Below are positions 48,094 to 56,014 of a stretch of DNA of 64,000 nt, piece by piece. The notes under the pieces are model-generated. The model saw only the letters and a list, made by a program, of their open reading frames with translations. It did not search any database and was not told the origin of the DNA. Numbering within the stretch: the first letter of the stretch is position 1; every line of letters starts with the position of its first letter. Both the position numbers and the translations under genes were made by a program. Source of the DNA: an uncultured Actinomycetes bacterium (GTDB taxonomy: Bacteria > Actinomycetota > Coriobacteriia > Coriobacteriales > Atopobiaceae); the NCBI GenBank assembly GCA_900313905.1, contig OMTG01000080.1, positions 1 through 64,000 of the forward strand, in the 5' to 3' direction.

Positions 48094-49188
48094 TCAGTCC
48101 TCTTCCATGAAATCGAAGCTGACCTGCACTTTTCCCGACGATACCCGCACTTCGGGCCTGCCTGTGGGCACCAAGTAGTAGCGCTCGGCCAGCTGCTGGA
48201 AATCCTTCGCGAGCACTTCCTGGAACTGCTCGATATCCTCGTCGGCAATCTTCAGGCCCCGGGAATCCTTCGCAAGATCGACCTTGTGCCGTGCCTGCGC
48301 GCCAGCTGCCTTCTGCTTGGCGCCGCAGCACCAGGCATAGGCGCCTTGGGCAGGCTTGATCTCGCCCGCAAGGATGCGGTGGGCAGTCCGCTCCGATATC
48401 ACCAGGCCAAGCTTTCCGGCAATCTCTGCAAGCTCCTGCGCATCTGCAGCAAGCCTCAGCTGCTGCAGGAGCGAAAGGTCGGAGAGCGCTGTCGTCAGGA
48501 GCTTCTCCCGGACCTCACGGGGAATGCGGACGTGCCGGCGAGCCGCCGCTATGACTTCAGCAGCAGAACCGACATAGACTTCGCAATCCCCTTCGTCCTC
48601 GAGCGCAAACTCGCAGCAGGTACGGCAGATGTTGTGGGGGCCACGCTCGATGAGAGGCTTTCCGGCATCGTCTGTGCCCATCTCAGGCCACGATGACTGG
48701 TCTGCCTTCTCCTGGATCGTCTCGGTATCGAAGACTGCCTGGATCGCTGTGCCCTTGCCGGGAGCAGATGCCATGACCTGGGCTGATTGGGCATTCTGCC
48801 TGATCGAGAAGAGCGCCATGCCCCTTCCGTGGACACCCCAGGCATCCATATGCATGGAGTCGAGCTTTGAGGTCACACGTGCATCGAATATGCGCTCCCA
48901 CATAGCCTCAGGAATGCCCGATCCATCGTCGATGGCCGTCAGTGTGCGCAGGGAGTCTGTCTTCGTCGTAGCCATCAGAATCGTATGCGCCCCTGCATCG
49001 CGGGCGTTGCGCAGGAGCTCGATCGCTGCATCCTCGACCGAACGGATATCATGCTTCGCCTGGCGGCGTTCGGCTTCGTCCACCCGAAGACGGACGAAGC
49101 CTCCGCCAAAGCTTTCCTCGACGCGCAGCTTCCCTGCATGCCCCGTCAGGGCGACGAAATCTGCAAGGCTTCCTGCGTCCTGGACCAT
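48094..49188 (-). CDS. MutL-like GHKL ATPase with a unique C-terminal region
   Basis: A 364-residue protein. Residues 45-155 form a GHKL ATP-binding domain: N-box IELLRNARDAGAH (57-68, E57 and N61), G1 DDGSGIPEAM (87-96), and a TSK loop (106-108) followed by GVHGRGMALFSIR (118-130). The TSK plus GRGMAL-S-I combination is closer to MutL/Hsp90-type than to sensor kinases. Residues 160-364 match nothing I know and include a cysteine-rich patch (ICRTCCEF, C201) and a helical end. No MutL endonuclease or dimer domain is seen, and no mutS is in the window. It starts 1 bp after the rny stop, so it is firmly coupled to RNase Y. Confidence 0.85.
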   Translation of the reverse strand: MVQDAGSLADFVALTGHAGKLRVEESFGGGFVRLRVDEAERRQAKHDIRSVEDAAIELLRNARDAGAHTILMATTKTDSLRTLTAIDDGSGIPEAMWERIFDARVTSKLDSMHMDAWGVHGRGMALFSIRQNAQSAQVMASAPGKGTAIQAVFDTETIQEKADQSSWPEMGTDDAGKPLIERGPHNICRTCCEFALEDEGDCEVYVGSAAEVIAAARRHVRIPREVREKLLTTALSDLSLLQQLRLAADAQELAEIAGKLGLVISERTAHRILAGEIKPAQGAYAWCCGAKQKAAGAQARHKVDLAKDSRGLKIADEDIEQFQEVLAKDFQQLAERYYLVPTGRPEVRVSSGKVQVSFDFMEED

Positions 49189-49189
49189 G

Positions 49190-50761
49190 CTACTTCGCCG
49201 TATCGACCGCGCGGGACTCGCGGATCACGACGACGCGGACCTGGCCGGGATACTCCATCTCGTCCTCGATCTGCTTCGCGATATCGTGCGCGAGCACGAC
49301 AGCCTCGGAGTCGGAGATCTTCTCCGGCTCGACCATGACGTGAAGCTCGCGGCCCGCCTGCATGGCGTAGGTGCGCTCGACGCCCTCGTGTGCGTTGGCG
49401 ATCTCCTCGAGCTTCTCGAGGCGCTTGATGTAGTTCTCGGCAGACTCGCGGCGTGCGCCCGGGCGGGCGGCCGAGATGGCATCAGCTGCCTGCACCAGGA
49501 CATCGAGGACCGTATCCGGCTCGACGTCGGCATGGTGCGCCTCGATAGCGTGGACGATGTCGGCCTTCTCGCCGTAGCGGCGGGCGAGGTCGGCGCCGAT
49601 CACGGCATGCGGCCCCTCGACCTCGTGGTCGATGGCCTTGCCGATATCATGCAGAAGTCCTGCGCGCTTTGCGGGCGCCTCGTCCATGCCAAGCTCCGAT
49701 GCCATGATGCCGCAGAGCGTGGCGACCTGGATGGAATGCTGGAGCACATTCTGCCCATAGGAGGTGCGGTAGCGCAGGGCTCCGAGGGTCTTCACGAGCT
49801 CGGGATGCAGATCGTGGATGCCCATATCAAAGGCAGCCTGCTCGCCTGCCTCGCGCACGCGCTCGTTCACGAGCGTCTCTGCCTTCTTGTACATGTCCTC
49901 GATACGCGCTGGATGGATGCGTCCGTCGGCAATGAGGTTCTCGAGGGTGACGCGGGCCGTCTCGCGGCGCACCGGATCGAAGCTGGAGAGCACGACCGTC
50001 TCAGGCGTATCGTCGATCACGAGGGAGACGCCAGTGACCTGCTCGAAGGTGCGGATGTTGCGGCCTTCGCGGCCGATGATGCGGCCCTTCAGATCGTCGG
50101 AGGGGATATGGACAGAGGTGACCGTGATCTCGCCTGCCTGATCTGCTGCGCAGCGCTGGATGGCGGTCGAGACGATCTCGCGGGCAGTCTTGTCTGCCTG
50201 TGCCCGGACGCGCTGTTCGGACTCGCGCAGGATCTGTGCTTCCTCATGCACGCTCTGCTTGCGCACACGTGCGATCAGCTCGTCGTGGGCCTCTTCCGTA
50301 TTGAGTCCAGCGATGCGCTCGAGCTCGGCAGTCTTCTGTGCTTCCATCTTGTCGAGGTCGTTCTTGCGGCGGTCAAGCTGGCCCTGGAGGCTCTGGAGCT
50401 GATGCTCCCGGCGATCGAGCGAATCATTGCGCTTGTCGAGGGACTCCTCGCGCTGCACAAGACGGTTCTCGAGGGTGTGGATCTCGCTCTTGCGCTGTTT
50501 GTCCTCATTCTCGGAGGCCTGGCGCATCTCGAGGATCTGCTCCTTGGCCTTGAGGATCTGCGCCTGCTGCTCGGTCTCTGCCTGGCGCCTGGCATCTGCC
50601 GTGATCTGCTCTGCCTGTGCACGCGCTTCATCGATCTGCGACTTGGCTTCGTCGACCTGGCGCTGCGCCTCCTGCACTTTCGTATTGTTCTTCGACGAGA
50701 AGATGAGGAAGCAGGCAACTGCTCCTATCGCCACGCCGAGAACAACCAGTACGATTTCCAT
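49190..50761 (-). CDS. rny: Ribonuclease Y
   Basis: A 523-residue membrane-tethered endoribonuclease that starts mRNA decay. One N-terminal helix (VLVVLGVAIGAVACFLIFSS), a long coiled coil (about 25-190, full of Q, E, R, K), a KH domain (about 210-270, IIGREGRNIRTFEQVTG) and an HD domain with HSIQVATLCGIM and LLHDIGKAID (about 370) occur in the normal order. GAGGAG precedes the start. It is the first gene of the rny-GHKL-spoVS-miaB-miaA-hflX unit and has a clear promoter upstream. Confidence 0.97.
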   Translation of the reverse strand: MEIVLVVLGVAIGAVACFLIFSSKNNTKVQEAQRQVDEAKSQIDEARAQAEQITADARRQAETEQQAQILKAKEQILEMRQASENEDKQRKSEIHTLENRLVQREESLDKRNDSLDRREHQLQSLQGQLDRRKNDLDKMEAQKTAELERIAGLNTEEAHDELIARVRKQSVHEEAQILRESEQRVRAQADKTAREIVSTAIQRCAADQAGEITVTSVHIPSDDLKGRIIGREGRNIRTFEQVTGVSLVIDDTPETVVLSSFDPVRRETARVTLENLIADGRIHPARIEDMYKKAETLVNERVREAGEQAAFDMGIHDLHPELVKTLGALRYRTSYGQNVLQHSIQVATLCGIMASELGMDEAPAKRAGLLHDIGKAIDHEVEGPHAVIGADLARRYGEKADIVHAIEAHHADVEPDTVLDVLVQAADAISAARPGARRESAENYIKRLEKLEEIANAHEGVERTYAMQAGRELHVMVEPEKISDSEAVVLAHDIAKQIEDEMEYPGQVRVVVIRESRAVDTAK

Positions 50762-50936
50762 GTTGGCTCCTCAGCTGTTCATCATCATTTCATGCAGGGA
50801 TCCGCATGCGGACCCCGCCACCTGAGGCGTCACACTCACGGGCTTGCGCCCGATCAGACAAGATATTCCTTCAATGACATATCGCAACGTCTGACAGACG
50901 AAACTGCAGGCGTGTATCACCAGAGCTGGCTATTAA

Positions 50937-50965
50937 ATCGTATGTTCGTTCTGCACAACTGTCAA
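50937..50965 (-). promoter_or_regulatory. Promoter of the rny operon
   Basis: On the minus strand TTGACA (plus 50960-50965), a 17-bp spacer and TACGAT (50937-50942) make a near-consensus promoter, about 175 bp upstream of the rny start. The long leader is otherwise empty. The spacer end reads CGAACATA, a perfect left half of an SOS box without a right half. Confidence 0.75.
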
Positions 50966-51006
50966 ATGTCTGTAAGCCTCGACGGTCGGGATTTTTCGTG
51001 GATGGC

Positions 51007-51044
51007 AGATTCATGCCCCGCTCTGCATGCAGCGGCATGAATCT
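51007..51044 (-). terminator. Hairpin after recX
   Basis: AGATTCATGCC (51007-51017) pairs with GGCATGAATCT (51034-51044), an 11-bp perfect stem with a 16-nt loop, 12 bp past the recX stop codon. The T tract is poor. Confidence 0.6.
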
Positions 51045-51055
51045 TGCGCCCCATC

Positions 51056-51721
51056 CTATCCAGCCCGGCGCTCCTCCATCACCTGGGCAGCAACCCGTCC
51101 CGCAAGGTCGTAGCCATAGCCTCTGCCCGCAAGGAATCGCACAAGCTTCTGGTATTCATTCCCAGAAGAGATGTGCTTGCGCCGCGCAAGCTCGAGGGCC
51201 CGCTCCTCCTCCGACTCGTCTCCTGAAGCCTCAGACCACGAGAGGCCTTGGGGAAGCTCTATCCCGCGCCGCCTGAGCTCGAGGAGGATCTTCCTCTTTC
51301 CCCAGCCTGCCCTGATCTTCGTCTCGATGAATGTCTTCGCGTAGCGCCTGTCGTCCACGAGATGGTGGCCTTCTGCACGCTCCACCGTCTGCTGGGCCAC
51401 GGCTTCAGGATAGCCGCGCAGGACCAGCCGGTCGTGCATCTCCTGTGCGGTATAGTCGCGGCGATTGAGGAGGCTCACGGCCTTCTGCCAGGCGCACTCA
51501 TGCTCGAAGCGCTTGACCGCCACCGCAAGCTCGTCTGCGCTCCACGGATGCCCCGATTCCTTCTGTCCCTTCTTCAGGCAGCGTCCCACCTCGACCGGTA
51601 TGCGCTGCCGTCTGCCATCAGGGAAGGTGAGCGTGGCGACGGGGCGCCTCAGGTCGAACGAGCCTGCCTTCCGGTCAGGGAAGGCGACATCCCAATCCAC
51701 GCTTTCATCCATGTCTCCCAT
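51056..51721 (-). CDS. recX: Regulatory protein RecX
   Basis: A 221-residue modulator of RecA filaments. It is a helical-repeat protein; RRDYTAQEMHDRLVLRGYPE, then VVDDRRYAKTFIETKIRAGW-type and GKRKILLELRRRGIE segments are the RecX repeats. The first 70 residues are an N-terminal extension seen in several actinobacteria. The start at 51721 lies just past the recA stop; ATG 51712 is an alternative. It is co-transcribed with recA and therefore SOS-controlled. Confidence 0.9.
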   Translation of the reverse strand: MGDMDESVDWDVAFPDRKAGSFDLRRPVATLTFPDGRRQRIPVEVGRCLKKGQKESGHPWSADELAVAVKRFEHECAWQKAVSLLNRRDYTAQEMHDRLVLRGYPEAVAQQTVERAEGHHLVDDRRYAKTFIETKIRAGWGKRKILLELRRRGIELPQGLSWSEASGDESEEERALELARRKHISSGNEYQKLVRFLAGRGYGYDLAGRVAAQVMEERRAG

Positions 51722-51725
51722 GGAG

Positions 51726-52823
51726 CTATGCTTCCGTCTTCGCCGCATCGCTATCCGGAAGGACCGGCTCGCCGACGCGCTCATCCGAGAGGACCAGGCC
51801 GCAGGCAACGCGCACCTTGTGGTCGATCTCCTGCATGAGGTCAGGGTTCTCGCGCAGGAATTCCTTCGCGGCCTCGCGGCCCTGTCCCAGGCGCTCTCCC
51901 TCATAGGTGAACCAGGCGCCCGACTTGTCGACTATGCCGTAATCGACGCCCATATCGAGGACCGAGCCCTCCTTCGATATGCCGGTGCCGTACATGATGT
52001 CGAACTCTGCCTGCTTGAAGGGAGCTGCCACCTTGTTCTTCACGACCTTGACGCGGACACGGTTGCCGATGATCTCGCCGTTCTGCTTGATGGAATCGAT
52101 GCGGCGGATGTCCATGCGCACCGAGGCGAAGAACTTGAGGGCACGCCCACCCGGTGTCGTCTCGGGGTTGCCGAACATGACGCCGATTTTCTCGCGCAGC
52201 TGGTTGATGAAGATGCAGGTGGTGTTCGATTTCGCAAGGGAGCCGGCAAGCTTCCTCAGCGCCTGGCTCATGAGGCGGGCCTGTGCGCCGACCGTCGTCT
52301 CGCCGATCTCGCCCTCGATCTCGGCACGTGGCACGAGCGCCGCAACGGAGTCGATGACAATCGCGTCGATGGCGCCAGAGCGGACCAGCATGTCGCAGAT
52401 CTCGAGTGCCTGCTCGCCCGTATCTGGCTGGGAGATCAGCACCTCGTCGATATCGACGCCGATGCGGGCGGCATAGCCCGGATCGAGCGCATGCTCTGCA
52501 TCGATGAAGGCGACGACGCCGCCCATCGCCTGGGCCTCGGCAAGGATCTCGAGCGAGAGCGTCGTCTTTCCGGATGATTCAGGGCCATAGATCTCGACGA
52601 TGCGGCCACGCGGCACGCCGCCGATGCCCAGTGCGGCATCGAGGGCCAGAGATCCTGTCGGTATCGCCTCGATATCGAGGTTCTGCGCCCCATCGCCGTA
52701 CTTCATGATCGAGCCCTTGCCGAACTTCTTCTCGATCTCGGCAGTGGTCGCCTCGACCATCCTGTCGCGCTCTTCTCCATAGGTGCGCTCGTGCACTTCG
52801 CGCGCTACCGTCTTCTTAGCCAT
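51726..52823 (-). CDS. recA: Recombinase RecA
   Basis: A 365-residue strand-exchange ATPase and coprotease for LexA. Walker A is GPESSGKT (80-87), preceded by the RecA signature [14 protein letters not shown]. Loop L1 and L2 regions ([20 protein letters not shown], then [19 protein letters not shown]) and the acidic/basic C-terminus are intact. GGAGGAG precedes the ATG. Its promoter contains a perfect SOS box. Confidence 0.97.
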   Translation of the reverse strand: MAKKTVAREVHERTYGEERDRMVEATTAEIEKKFGKGSIMKYGDGAQNLDIEAIPTGSLALDAALGIGGVPRGRIVEIYGPESSGKTTLSLEILAEAQAMGGVVAFIDAEHALDPGYAARIGVDIDEVLISQPDTGEQALEICDMLVRSGAIDAIVIDSVAALVPRAEIEGEIGETTVGAQARLMSQALRKLAGSLAKSNTTCIFINQLREKIGVMFGNPETTPGGRALKFFASVRMDIRRIDSIKQNGEIIGNRVRVKVVKNKVAAPFKQAEFDIMYGTGISKEGSVLDMGVDYGIVDKSGAWFTYEGERLGQGREAAKEFLRENPDLMQEIDHKVRVACGLVLSDERVGEPVLPDSDAAKTEA

Positions 52824-52858
52824 TCCGGTCTCCTCCGGTCTCGTCTTTGCCCTTAGCC

Positions 52859-52887
52859 ATCCTAGACGAACACGCGTTCGTAGTCAA
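52859..52887 (-). promoter_or_regulatory. recA promoter
   Basis: On the minus strand TTGACT (plus 52882-52887) and TAGGAT (52859-52864) are 17 bp apart. The SOS box fills the spacer. The start codon is 36 bp from the -10. Confidence 0.75.
52867..52880. promoter_or_regulatory. SOS box (LexA operator) of recA
   Basis: CGAACACGCGTTCG is a perfect palindrome and exact match to CGAAC-N4-GTTCG. It lies wholly within the recA promoter spacer, so LexA binding should exclude RNA polymerase. Confidence 0.92.
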
Positions 52888-52977
52888 TTCCTGCACGGCA
52901 ATCATATCCGATGCCTCTGGCAGGAATGGATGGCGCAGCTGGCTGGACTCTGCCAGCGCTCCGCCCCCGATATGAAA

Positions 52978-53017
52978 AGAGGCTGGCCCGGGACCTGACA
53001 GCCCAGAGCCAGCCTCT
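52978..53017 (-). terminator. Terminator of the rnj-ftsK-...-cinA operon
   Basis: AGAGGCTGGC (52978-52987) pairs with GCCAGCCTCT (53008-53017). The minus strand continues TTTCATATC after the stem. It insulates recA from the upstream operon. Confidence 0.85.
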
Positions 53018-53031
53018 GATGGACAGCAGCA

Positions 53032-53559
53032 TCAGAGCTCCTCGAGGCCTTCCTTCAGAAGCCCGAGCGCCACCATGACTGCCTTCATGCGCACCTCGCG
53101 CCTATCGCCGGTGAAGAGATGCATCTCGGTCGCGATCGTCGACCCGTTGCTCATCCCGAACCAGACCGTGCCGACCGGCTTTCCCGGCTCGGCGCCGCCA
53201 GGGCCGGCGATGCCCGTGATCGAGACCGCCACGTCGGAGGCAAGCACCCGCCGTGCGCCCTGGGCCATCTGTGCCGCACACTCAGGCGACACCGCACCGA
53301 CCCCCGGCGCATCGAGGATGTCCTGGGAGACGCCGAGCACCGCATGCTTCACGGGAATCGCATAGCTCGTGATGCCGCCCCGGACGACGGATGAGGAGCC
53401 CGGCACCGCCGTGAGGGCGCCTGAGACAAGGCCGCCGGTGCAGGACTCTGCCGTGCCGACCGTCTTGCCCTTGCTGTGCCCCAGGTCGAGCACCTCTTTG
53501 GCCGCTTCCAGGATCTGGTCCCGCGTCGGCAGCTCGATGTCCCTGCTCTTATCAGCCAT
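53032..53559 (-). CDS. cinA: CinA-family nicotinamide-nucleotide amidohydrolase (PncC domain only)
   Basis: A 175-residue protein with only the C-terminal CinA domain. TVGTAESCTGGLVSGALTAV and SITGIAGPGGAEPGKPVGTV are the active-site blocks (AESCTGG; GIAGP-GG). PncC deamidates NMN to NaMN in pyridine nucleotide recycling. The N-terminal MoaB-like domain of full-length CinA (about 410 residues) is absent. It follows pgsA by 3 bp and ends the operon, next to recA as in Bacillus. Confidence 0.93.
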   Translation of the reverse strand: MADKSRDIELPTRDQILEAAKEVLDLGHSKGKTVGTAESCTGGLVSGALTAVPGSSSVVRGGITSYAIPVKHAVLGVSQDILDAPGVGAVSPECAAQMAQGARRVLASDVAVSITGIAGPGGAEPGKPVGTVWFGMSNGSTIATEMHLFTGDRREVRMKAVMVALGLLKEGLEEL

Positions 53560-53562
53560 ACT

Positions 53563-54159
53563 CTACTCTCCCGTCACATAGCTCCAGGATTTGACAAGAT
53601 AATCGACGCCCGACCAGATGGTGAGGATGGTCGCGACAACCAGGATCCACCAGCTGGCACCTGCAAGCAAGGCCTGGAAGGGCCCCTGCGCAAATGCGCG
53701 TGCCAGAAGCATGCCGCAGATGCCCACCATGGTCGTCGCCGTCTTCGCCTTGCCGAGGTTGCTGGCAGCGATCACGACGCCTTGCGAAGCCACGACCATG
53801 CGAAGCCCCGATACCAGAAGCTCGCGCACGACCACCACCAGGAGCATGAAAGGACCCAGGTCCCCCGTCATGAGAAGGTAGACCAGGGCGAAGATCACGA
53901 CGAGCTTGTCTGCGATCGGGTCGAGGAACTTCCCGAAGGTCGTGATCTCGTTCCTGCTCCGCGCAAGATACCCATCGAGCTTGTCTGTGCCCGAGATCAC
54001 CATGTAGAAGAGCGCGATGCCGAGCGCAGGCCAGGACACAGCATCCGTTGCCGGCTCCATGGCAAGGCAGGCCAGCATGAACCAGACCGGTATGAGCACG
54101 ATCCTCACGCAGGTCACGATATTGGCCGCGGTCCAGAGCTTCGATGACGTCCGTCCCAT
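53563..54159 (-). CDS. pgsA: CDP-diacylglycerol-glycerol-3-phosphate 3-phosphatidyltransferase
   Basis: A 198-residue membrane enzyme that makes phosphatidylglycerophosphate. AANIVTCVRIVLIPVWFMLA at the start and the CDP-alcohol motif DKLDGYLARSRNEITTFGKF with LDPIADK (D-G-x2-A-R-x8-G-x3-D-x3-D) are diagnostic. Six membrane helices are expected. The place between rimO (2 bp) and cinA (3 bp) is the classical PgsA locus. A second relative is at 30946-31710. Confidence 0.94.
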   Translation of the reverse strand: MGRTSSKLWTAANIVTCVRIVLIPVWFMLACLAMEPATDAVSWPALGIALFYMVISGTDKLDGYLARSRNEITTFGKFLDPIADKLVVIFALVYLLMTGDLGPFMLLVVVVRELLVSGLRMVVASQGVVIAASNLGKAKTATTMVGICGMLLARAFAQGPFQALLAGASWWILVVATILTIWSGVDYLVKSWSYVTGE

Positions 54160-54161
54160 GC

Positions 54162-55532
54162 TCAGTCTCCCACCAGCTCGCCGACGAGCTCATAGCAGAA
54201 GCTGTCGACCAGCCTGACGCGCACGATGTCGCCGACGGCAGCCTCTCCGCTCTCGATATGCACGGCACCATCCGAGTCAGGCGCCTGGAACCAGGCGTGG
54301 CCGATGAGCTCGGGGCCGCCTTCGCCTTCCTCGATGCCGTCGACGATCACATCGACGACCTCGCCGATGTGCTTTGCCGTGGCAGAGAAGCCCATCTGCT
54401 CCGCAAGGTCGACGAGGCGCTGCGTGCGCTCCATCTTGATATCATCTGGGACCTGGTCTGCCATCTCGGCAGCGCGGGTGCCCTCTTCCGGCGAATAGGC
54501 GAAGACGGAGGTGTAGTCGAACTCCTCCTCCTTGATGAAGTCGAGGAGCTCCTCGGCCTCGTCGTCGGTCTCGCCCGGGAATCCCGCCATGCCGGTCGTC
54601 CTCAGCACCATGCCGGGGATCTCGCGGCGGAGCCGTGCGAAGAGCATGCGCAGCTCCTCTTCGGAGCCAGAGCGTCCCATGCGCTTCAGGACCGACTCGC
54701 AGCAGTGCTGGATCGGGATATCGATGTAGGGAAGCACCTCATCCACATCGCGGATGGTCTCGATGAGCTCGTCTGTCATCCCCTCAGGCTGGAGGTAGAG
54801 CACGCGGATCCACCCATGGTAGGGCCGCACGGCCTCGGCGACCTGCCGGAGCAGCCAGGCCAGGCTCTTCTTCTCCTTGAAGTCATGGCCCCAGATGCCC
54901 GTATCCTGGCCGATGAGGACGAATTCGCGCACGCCGCCCTCAGCAAGCATCCTGACCTCCGAGAGGATCTCCTCGGCGGAGCGGGAATGATAGCGGCCAC
55001 GGATATAGGGAATGGCGCAGAAGGCGCAGAAGCGATCGCAGCCCTCGGAGATCTTCACATAGGCGCTTGCCCCTTCGATGGTGCGCAGCGCCCCCGCATC
55101 GAGCGGCGCTGTGCCCGATGCCACGTCTATGCCCAGGACCTGCGACACGACCGAGACGATCGAGTCCTCGTCGTCCGCCTTCACGAAGGCGGCGACCTCA
55201 GGCAGCTGCTCAGGGAGGTCGTCCCCATAGCGCGAGGGGACGCAGCCGCACATCACGATCGGAAGTCCCCGCACGCCCTCCTCGGTGGCCTCCTCGGCAA
55301 GCTCGAGCGTCGTCTCGATGGACTCGGAGGTCGCCGAGGCAAGGAATGAGCAGGTGTTGATCAGCGCGATGTCTGCATCGCCGACGCCCTCAGCCTCGCC
55401 GAAGCCCGCATGGCCCAGAAGCGACCGCATGCGGTCGGTATCGACCTCATTCTTGGCGCATCCCAGCGTGATATAGAGGACCCGGATGTCTTTCGGGCTA
55501 GCGGTAATTGACGTACTGGAGTGGCTGTCCAT
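54162..55532 (-). CDS. rimO: Ribosomal protein S12 methylthiotransferase RimO
   Basis: A 456-residue radical SAM enzyme that methylthiolates Asp of ribosomal protein S12. The N-terminal UPF0004 domain (YITLGCAKNEVDTDRM) has three Cys, the radical SAM motif is CDRFCAFCAIPYIRGRYHSR (about 162) and a TRAM domain is C-terminal. LGCAKNxVD is the RimO-specific variant. The only start in frame before YITLGC is ATG 55532, which overlaps the end of yajQ by 35 bases, longer than other overlaps here. Confidence 0.95.
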   Translation of the reverse strand: MDSHSSTSITASPKDIRVLYITLGCAKNEVDTDRMRSLLGHAGFGEAEGVGDADIALINTCSFLASATSESIETTLELAEEATEEGVRGLPIVMCGCVPSRYGDDLPEQLPEVAAFVKADDEDSIVSVVSQVLGIDVASGTAPLDAGALRTIEGASAYVKISEGCDRFCAFCAIPYIRGRYHSRSAEEILSEVRMLAEGGVREFVLIGQDTGIWGHDFKEKKSLAWLLRQVAEAVRPYHGWIRVLYLQPEGMTDELIETIRDVDEVLPYIDIPIQHCCESVLKRMGRSGSEEELRMLFARLRREIPGMVLRTTGMAGFPGETDDEAEELLDFIKEEEFDYTSVFAYSPEEGTRAAEMADQVPDDIKMERTQRLVDLAEQMGFSATAKHIGEVVDVIVDGIEEGEGGPELIGHAWFQAPDSDGAVHIESGEAAVGDIVRVRLVDSFCYELVGELVGD

Positions 55533-55995
55533 AATCCTGCTCTCTGAGAAATGCGATCACTTGCTGGAGGGTGTCACGGGAGGCGGAGCTCACCCTGAGC
55601 TTGTCGCCCTCGACCGTGGCCTTGGCCTTCAGCTTCGTGCCCCGGATATCCTTCGCGATCTTCTTCGCCGTCTCCTGGTCGATGCCCTGCACGAGGACGG
55701 CACGCCTCCGTGCAGCTCCGGCTGCCGCAGGCTCGGTCGCCTGCCAGCGGATGGCGCCGAGGTCGATGCCACGCTTCGCGCATTTCGAATTCACGATGTC
55801 GGAGACCTGCCCCACGACGAACTCGGAAGGGGCGGTGACAGTGATGACGCCTTCCTTCTTGGCATATTCGATCCGGGCGCCGGACCCCTTCAGGTCGTAG
55901 CGCTGGGACAGCTCCTTCTGGGCCTGCTGGATTGCGTTGTCGACTTCCATGAGGTCGATCTCGGAGACTACATCGAAGCTGGATTCCTTTGCCAT
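55498..55995 (-). CDS. yajQ: YajQ family cyclic-di-GMP/nucleotide-binding protein
   Basis: A 165-residue protein with two RNP-like ferredoxin folds. ESSFDVVSEIDLMEVDNAIQ, QKELSQRYDLKGSG, and DIRGTKLKAKATVEGDKLRV near the end (KxxKxK) are the family blocks. Homologues bind c-di-GMP or nucleic acid; the partner here is unknown. GAGGGGAAG precedes ATG 55995. It follows rodZ by 19 bp. Confidence 0.93.
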   Translation of the reverse strand: MAKESSFDVVSEIDLMEVDNAIQQAQKELSQRYDLKGSGARIEYAKKEGVITVTAPSEFVVGQVSDIVNSKCAKRGIDLGAIRWQATEPAAAGAARRRAVLVQGIDQETAKKIAKDIRGTKLKAKATVEGDKLRVSSASRDTLQQVIAFLREQDYGQPLQYVNYR

Positions 55996-56014
55996 CTTCC
56001 CCTCGCTTCCTTCC

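Noticed and set aside
50943-50956. SOS box at the rny promoter
   Set aside because: Only the left half CGAAC is present; the right half does not match, so LexA control is not supported.
48629-51040. An 803-codon plus-strand open frame
   Set aside because: It is antisense to the GHKL ATPase and rny; leucine/aspartate-rich shadow with no recognisable domain.
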